Part shown: piece by piece, positions 7,434 through 11,163 of the stretch | Position numbering within the stretch: the stretch's first letter is position 1 | Layout: the number at the start of each line of letters is the position of its first letter | NCBI GenBank assembly: GCA_937901435.1 | Contig: CALGTJ010000484.1 | Location: forward strand, 1 to 11,163 | Direction: 5' to 3' | DNA: 11,163 nucleotides | DNA from: an uncultured Rhodobacter sp. | Lineage (GTDB): Bacteria; Pseudomonadota; Alphaproteobacteria; Rhodobacterales; Rhodobacteraceae | The notes under the pieces: generated by a model | Told to the model about the DNA's origin: nothing | Database searches by the model: none | Seen by the model: only the letters and a program-made list of their open reading frames with translations | Made by a program: the position numbers and the translations under genes

Positions 7434-8629
7434 TGGGGCGCGCGTTTCTCATTGTGCTCGATTCGGTTGGCTGTGGCGGGGCACCCGATGCCGCGGCGTT
7501 CGGCGACGAAGGGGCCAATACCTTGGCCCATATCGCGGCCGAATGCGCCGCCGGGCGGGCCGACGAGGGACGCAGCGGTCTGCTATGCCTGCCACATCTG
7601 GATGGATTGGGGTTGGGGGCGGCTGTCAAACTGGCCTCAGGTGCCGCGATGCCCGGATTGAATGCGACGCCCAGCGGGCTTTGGGGCGCGGCGACAGAAG
7701 TGTCCATGGGCAAGGACACGCCGTCGGGTCATTGGGAACTGGCGGGCGTTCCGGTACCATGGGATTGGCATTATTTTCCCGATGTGACGCCCTGCTTTCC
7801 GTCCGGGATAACGGCAGAGGTCTGCCGTCTGGCGGGTGTCGAGGGGATTTTGGGCAATTGCCACGCCTCTGGCACGGTCATCATAGAGAAAGAGGGTGCG
7901 CGCCATATCGAGACGGGCTGGCCTATCTGCTATACCTCTGCCGATAGCGTTTTTCAGATCGCCGCGCATGAGGACCACTTTGGCCTTGATCGCCTTTTGC
8001 AGCTTTGCAGTGACCTTGCGCCGACCTTGCACGCGATGAAAGTCGGGCGTGTCATCGCCCGCCCTTTTGTTGGATCTGTGCAAGAGGGGTTCACCCGAAC
8101 CGGCAACCGCCACGACTATGCGATTGCCCCCCCAAATCCAACATTATGCGATTGGGTGCAGGGCGCGGGGCGGCAGGTGAACGCTGTGGGAAAGATTGGG
8201 GATATCTTCTCTGGCCGAGGCATAGATCAGGTCTGCAAAGGCCCCGATATTACCTTATTCGAACATCTTTGCGGCTTTGCGCGCGAGGCTGTGGATGGAT
8301 CGTTAACCTTCGCCAACTTTGTCGAGTTCGACAGTCTCTACGGCCATCGCCGCGATGTTGCCGGATACGCGCGTGCGCTGGAGTGGTTTGACGCCTCGCT
8401 GCCCCGTTTTCTGGACCTGTTGCGCCCCGATGATCTGGTGCTGGTCACGGCCGATCATGGCAATGATCCCACATGGCGGGGAACAGAGCACACGCGAGAG
8501 CAGGTGCCGGTTTTGGGTCATGGGGTTGGCCTTCGCCCGATTGGCGCGGTAGGCTTTGCCGATGTGGGGGCCTCTGTCGCCGCGCATCTGGATGTGCCCG
8601 CCCAAGGGCCGGGAAGGTCGTTTTTATGA
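7433..8629 (+). CDS. deoB: Phosphopentomutase
   Basis: This 398-residue enzyme of the alkaline phosphatase superfamily interconverts (deoxy)ribose-1-phosphate and (deoxy)ribose-5-phosphate with two metal ions. The N terminus FLIVLDSVGCGGAPDA carries metal ligand D10. MGKDTPSGHWELAG contains the phosphorylated threonine, T96 by position. ADHGNDPTWRGTEHTREQVP (D341, H342 and the later His) supplies the other metal ligands. The start ATG shares one base with the deoA stop (TGATG), and its own stop overlaps the add start by four bases (ATGA), so translation is probably coupled throughout. It directs the DeoA product, and any ribose-1-phosphate, toward pentose-5-phosphate. The aldolase DeoC that would cleave deoxyribose-5-phosphate is not in this window. 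Confidence 0.95.
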   Translation: MGRAFLIVLDSVGCGGAPDAAAFGDEGANTLAHIAAECAAGRADEGRSGLLCLPHLDGLGLGAAVKLASGAAMPGLNATPSGLWGAATEVSMGKDTPSGHWELAGVPVPWDWHYFPDVTPCFPSGITAEVCRLAGVEGILGNCHASGTVIIEKEGARHIETGWPICYTSADSVFQIAAHEDHFGLDRLLQLCSDLAPTLHAMKVGRVIARPFVGSVQEGFTRTGNRHDYAIAPPNPTLCDWVQGAGRQVNAVGKIGDIFSGRGIDQVCKGPDITLFEHLCGFAREAVDGSLTFANFVEFDSLYGHRRDVAGYARALEWFDASLPRFLDLLRPDDLVLVTADHGNDPTWRGTEHTREQVPVLGHGVGLRPIGAVGFADVGASVAAHLDVPAQGPGRSFL

Positions 8630-9618
8630 GTGTCGCGGATCTGCCAAAGGTCGAATTGCATCTGCACCTTGAGGGCGGCGCACCGCCTGCCTTTATCAAA
8701 CAACTCGCCTTTGAGAAAAAGATTGATATCGCTGGGATATTCAACGCTGACGGGTCTTACGCTTATCGCGATTTCTGGCATTTCCTAGAGGTTTACGAGG
8801 CCGCAACCACGACCCTGCAAAGCCCCGAAGATTTCCACCGTCTTGTTCTGGCGGTTCTCGAAGAAAGCGCCGCCAATGGCGTGATCTATTCCGAAACCTT
8901 CCTGTCGCCGGATTTCTGCGGCGGGCGCGATCTGGGCGCGTGGAAAGAGTATCTGCACGCCATTAAAGAGGCCGCCGACATCGCAGAGCGCAAACATGGC
9001 ATCATCCTGCGCGGCATTATCACCTGCATCCGCCATTTTGGTCCGGACAAGGCCAGAGAAACCGCGTTGTGTGCCGCCGAAACGGCGGGGGACTGGATCC
9101 GGGGATTCGGAATGGCGGGGGACGAAAAAGCGGGACGAGCCAAGGATTTCGCCTACGCTTTTGACATGGCACGCGAAGCAGGTCTGCGAATCACCAGTCA
9201 TGCGGGCGAATGGGGTGGCGCGCAGAGCGTGCGAGAGACATTGGATGCCCTGCGCCCCGAAAGATTGGGACATGGCGTTCAGGCGATCGAAGACCCGGAA
9301 CTGGTTAACAGATTGGCAGAAGAAAGCGTTGTTCTAGAGGTTTGCCCCGGCTCGAATGTCGTCCTTGGGGTTTATCCAAACTGGGCAAGCCATCCGATCA
9401 AGATCCTGCGGGATCAGGGCGTTGCAGTGACCATTTCAACCGATGATCCGCCCTTTTTCCACACGACGATGCGACGCGAATATGAGAACCTGTCAAAGAC
9501 CTTTGACTGGCAGGACGACGACTTTCGCGCGCTCAATATAGCTGCGGCACAGGCCGCATTTTGTGATGATGAGACCCGCGCGCGGGTCCTGAAACAACTG
9601 GAGCCCGCTGATGACTGA
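8626..9618 (+). CDS. add: Adenosine deaminase
   Basis: This 330-residue protein of the adenosine/AMP deaminase family hydrolyses adenosine or deoxyadenosine to inosine or deoxyinosine, using one zinc ion in a TIM barrel. Zinc ligands are H12 and H14 (ELHLHLEGG), H192 (SHAGEWGG, with the proton-relay glutamate E195) and D273 (STDDPPFF, with D274 next to it). The catalytic histidine is H216 in RLGHG. The ATG at 8626 overlaps the deoB stop as ATGA; the open frame further upstream is inside deoB in another frame and is not used. The related adenine deaminase and aminodeoxyfutalosine deaminase subgroups share this fold, so exact substrate is inferred from the operon of nucleoside enzymes. Its 3' end overlaps upp by eight bases. 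Confidence 0.9.
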   Translation: MSVADLPKVELHLHLEGGAPPAFIKQLAFEKKIDIAGIFNADGSYAYRDFWHFLEVYEAATTTLQSPEDFHRLVLAVLEESAANGVIYSETFLSPDFCGGRDLGAWKEYLHAIKEAADIAERKHGIILRGIITCIRHFGPDKARETALCAAETAGDWIRGFGMAGDEKAGRAKDFAYAFDMAREAGLRITSHAGEWGGAQSVRETLDALRPERLGHGVQAIEDPELVNRLAEESVVLEVCPGSNVVLGVYPNWASHPIKILRDQGVAVTISTDDPPFFHTTMRREYENLSKTFDWQDDDFRALNIAAAQAAFCDDETRARVLKQLEPADD

Positions 9619-10243
9619 TCATCTGACTGTCGTGAAACATCCCCTTGTGCAGCACAAGTTGACCCTGATGCGCGACAAGGACACGCCGACGGCGGTGTTT
9701 CGGCAGTTGCTTCGCGAGATCAGCCAGCTTTTGGCCTTTGAAATCACACGTGAATTACCCATGACGACCCGCCAGATAGAGACCCCGGTCTGCCCGATGG
9801 AGGCCCCGGTTCTGGACGGACGCAAGCTGGCGCTGGTGTCGATTCTTCGGGCCGGAAATGGCCTGCTCGACGGGGTGCTGGAACTGATTCCCTCGGCGCG
9901 TGTCGGCTTTGTCGGGCTCTATCGAGACGAGAAAACCCTGCAGCCGGTCAAATATTATTTCAAAGTCCCGACCGAATTGAACGACCGTTTGGTGATCGCT
10001 GTGGACCCCATGCTGGCGACCGGAAACTCGTCTGCCGCAGCCATCGATATGCTCAAGGACGCAGGGGCTGTGGATATCCGTTTTTTATGCCTTTTGGCAG
10101 CCCCGGAAGGCGTTGCGAGGATGAAAGAAGCACATCCGGATGTTCCAATTGTGACAGCCGCACTGGACGAAAAACTTAACGAATTTGGGTACATCGTTCC
10201 GGGTCTTGGAGATGCCGGTGATCGTATGTTTGGTACGAAATAG
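9611..10243 (+). CDS. upp: Uracil phosphoribosyltransferase
   Basis: This 210-residue type I phosphoribosyltransferase makes UMP from uracil and PRPP, recapturing the base released by pyrimidine phosphorolysis. The PRPP loop [11 protein letters not shown] is at 131-141, RAGNGLLDG is the substrate-side segment (commonly RAGLGM in others), and the uracil-binding C terminus [18 protein letters not shown] is fully conserved. Length is standard (about 208-210). The ATG at 9611 lies inside the last codons of add, an 8-nt overlap, so it is the last gene of the coupled operon. After its TAG (10241-10243) I see no strong hairpin, so read-through into the next gene is possible. Confidence 0.95.
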   Translation: MTDHLTVVKHPLVQHKLTLMRDKDTPTAVFRQLLREISQLLAFEITRELPMTTRQIETPVCPMEAPVLDGRKLALVSILRAGNGLLDGVLELIPSARVGFVGLYRDEKTLQPVKYYFKVPTELNDRLVIAVDPMLATGNSSAAAIDMLKDAGAVDIRFLCLLAAPEGVARMKEAHPDVPIVTAALDEKLNEFGYIVPGLGDAGDRMFGTK

Positions 10244-10313
10244 ACAATTCCCCCCTTTACCCCTGCCTGTGAATAAGTCATCCTTTTGACATCATTTTGT
10301 GTGGGGGCACAGT

Positions 10314-11144
10314 ATGCTTATAGACTTCCGGCCGTTGGCCGTTCTGCTAACGATTTCGCTCGCCGTCGGGACCGCTGCCAGCGCCCAGAGTTTGCGAAAT
10401 GTAGATCAACCGGCGGAGATCCCGCCAGCCAGCTACACTGGCAAGCAATATGTGGACAGCAAGGGATGCGTCTTTGTCCGCGCCGGGTTTGATGGCGCTG
10501 TGACATGGGTGCCTCGGGTGAACCGCCAGCGTAATGTGCTGTGCGGGGCGCAACCGACCTTTGCCAATCAACCCATACCCGCGCCGGCACCGACCATAGC
10601 GCCGGTGCAAGGGGTTGTTGCGGCGGCCACACCGACGGTGATGCCACGCCCTGCGGCCACGGCACGTGTCCCGGTTCAGACCCTGCCAAGATTGGCAAAG
10701 CCTGCGCCGGTCCAGCCACGCCGCGTCGTGCAGGCCCCGATTTACAGATCAATCAAACCGGTACCTGTTCGGCATGCACCCGTTGTTGCACCTGCTCCGG
10801 CATACAAAATGCCGCCTCGGGTGGCCGATGCGTCGGGCTGTCCCCATGCGTCGTCTGTGCGCCACACTGTTCGGTGCGGCCCGCAGGCCGATCATCCGGG
10901 AAACTACGCGACCGGGTATGATGGCACCTACACGGGGATTGCCTCGACCGGGGTCATCCACGTCAAGCCTGCTCCTGCGATCACACCGCCTCCGGGGTAT
11001 CGTGCTGCCTTTAGTGACGGGCGCTTTAATCCAAACCGAGGCAAGCAGACCCATGAGGGCTATGTGCAGATGCGCCTGGTCTGGACCTCTGGTACGCTGA
11101 GGCGTTTGGTAGAGGTGGTCGCGGAATTTCGGACCAGTTGTTAA
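10314..11144 (+). CDS. Secreted Pro/Ala/Val-rich protein of unknown function
   Basis: This 276-residue protein has an N-terminal signal peptide (LAVLLTISLAVGTAASA, likely cut before QS) and is inferred to act in the periplasm or envelope. Residues 41-80 form a compact block (YVDSKGCVFVRAGFDGAVTW, then VPRVNRQRNVLCG) with C52 and C77. About 84-170 is a low-complexity linker rich in Pro, Ala and Val with scattered Arg/Lys. A second cysteine pair lies in GCPHAS..RCGPQ (C176, C188), then a C-terminal block PPGYRAAFSDGRFNPNRGKQ and QMRLVWTSGTLRRLV. From memory these blocks occur in rhodobacterial proteins that also carry a SPOR peptidoglycan-binding domain, but I cannot see a SPOR domain here. ATG 10314 is chosen because GGGGG sits six bases upstream; GTG 10299 in frame is less likely. 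The abrupt ending after RRLV (EVVAEFRTSC) may be truncated. It follows upp by 70 bp. Confidence 0.75.
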   Translation: MLIDFRPLAVLLTISLAVGTAASAQSLRNVDQPAEIPPASYTGKQYVDSKGCVFVRAGFDGAVTWVPRVNRQRNVLCGAQPTFANQPIPAPAPTIAPVQGVVAAATPTVMPRPAATARVPVQTLPRLAKPAPVQPRRVVQAPIYRSIKPVPVRHAPVVAPAPAYKMPPRVADASGCPHASSVRHTVRCGPQADHPGNYATGYDGTYTGIASTGVIHVKPAPAITPPPGYRAAFSDGRFNPNRGKQTHEGYVQMRLVWTSGTLRRLVEVVAEFRTSC

Positions 11145-11163
11145 GGTGGATCGCATGATGAGA
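11143..11163 (+). other. Ribosome-binding site and possible start of the next gene
   Basis: AAGGTGGA (11143-11150) is a good Shine-Dalgarno match and overlaps the stop codon of the preceding gene. ATG codons follow at 11155 and 11158; the second is seven bases from the site and better spaced. Only two or three codons (M, M, R) lie in the window, so nothing can be said about the product. Confidence 0.3.

Noticed and set aside
10244..10313. Intrinsic terminator after upp
   Set aside because: Only a 4-bp TGTG/CACA stem around a G-run was found, with no following T-run, so no terminator is called.
10286..10318. Perfect TTGACA followed by TATGCT as a promoter for the last gene
   Set aside because: The spacing is 21 bases and the proposed -10 overlaps the ATG at 10314, so it could not make an mRNA with the gene's own ribosome site. 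The TTGACA could still serve a different, unseen arrangement.

Overview
The window looks like ordinary chromosomal DNA from a marine-type alphaproteobacterium, most likely a Rhodobacterales (Roseobacter-group) species. This is inferred from moderately high GC, the style of the proteins, and protein types I associate with that group: a NAD kinase ending in a conserved FDPGHGLEERLLEEQFV-like tail, a PrpE-type propionyl-CoA synthetase, a hybrid MaeB, and an Ala/Pro-rich secreted protein. No mobile element, CRISPR array, tRNA or rRNA was seen.

Left part (1-3240). The 3' end of nadK runs in from the left edge. Facing it, 12 bp away, is a small secreted-protein gene on the minus strand whose frame is cut by one in-frame TAG and otherwise stays open to a natural stop; it is the clearest anomaly here. 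A divergent spacer with three closely packed palindromes (1034-1092) follows, then prpE, which activates propionate to propionyl-CoA. prpE and maeB converge on about 166 bp of nested hairpins (3124-3217), probably a transcription end zone.

Middle (3238-5719). maeB encodes an NADP-type malic enzyme fused to a phosphotransacetylase-like domain, reads leftward and starts at GTG. Its divergent spacer with cdd holds an 18-bp AT-rich inverted repeat just upstream of maeB, a TTTGCGCAAA palindrome, and a CATCAC/GTGATG inverted repeat just before cdd. These are unproven candidate operators.

Right part (5720-10243). cdd, deoA, deoB, add and upp form a very tight plus-strand operon, with junctions running from a 1-nt gap to an 8-nt overlap, for pyrimidine and purine nucleoside salvage. 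Cdd and Add deaminate cytidine and adenosine nucleosides. DeoA releases the base from thymidine. DeoB converts pentose-1-phosphate to pentose-5-phosphate for central metabolism. Upp recaptures uracil as UMP. Deoxyribose-phosphate aldolase and a purine nucleoside phosphorylase are not in the window.

Right end (10314-11163). A secreted, Pro/Ala/Val-rich protein of unknown function with paired cysteines follows, and a ribosome-binding site plus ATG at the extreme edge hints at the next gene. I found no convincing new multi-gene system. The points worth checking are the interrupted small gene, the palindromes in the two divergent spacers, the convergent hairpin cluster, and the C terminus of the last protein.
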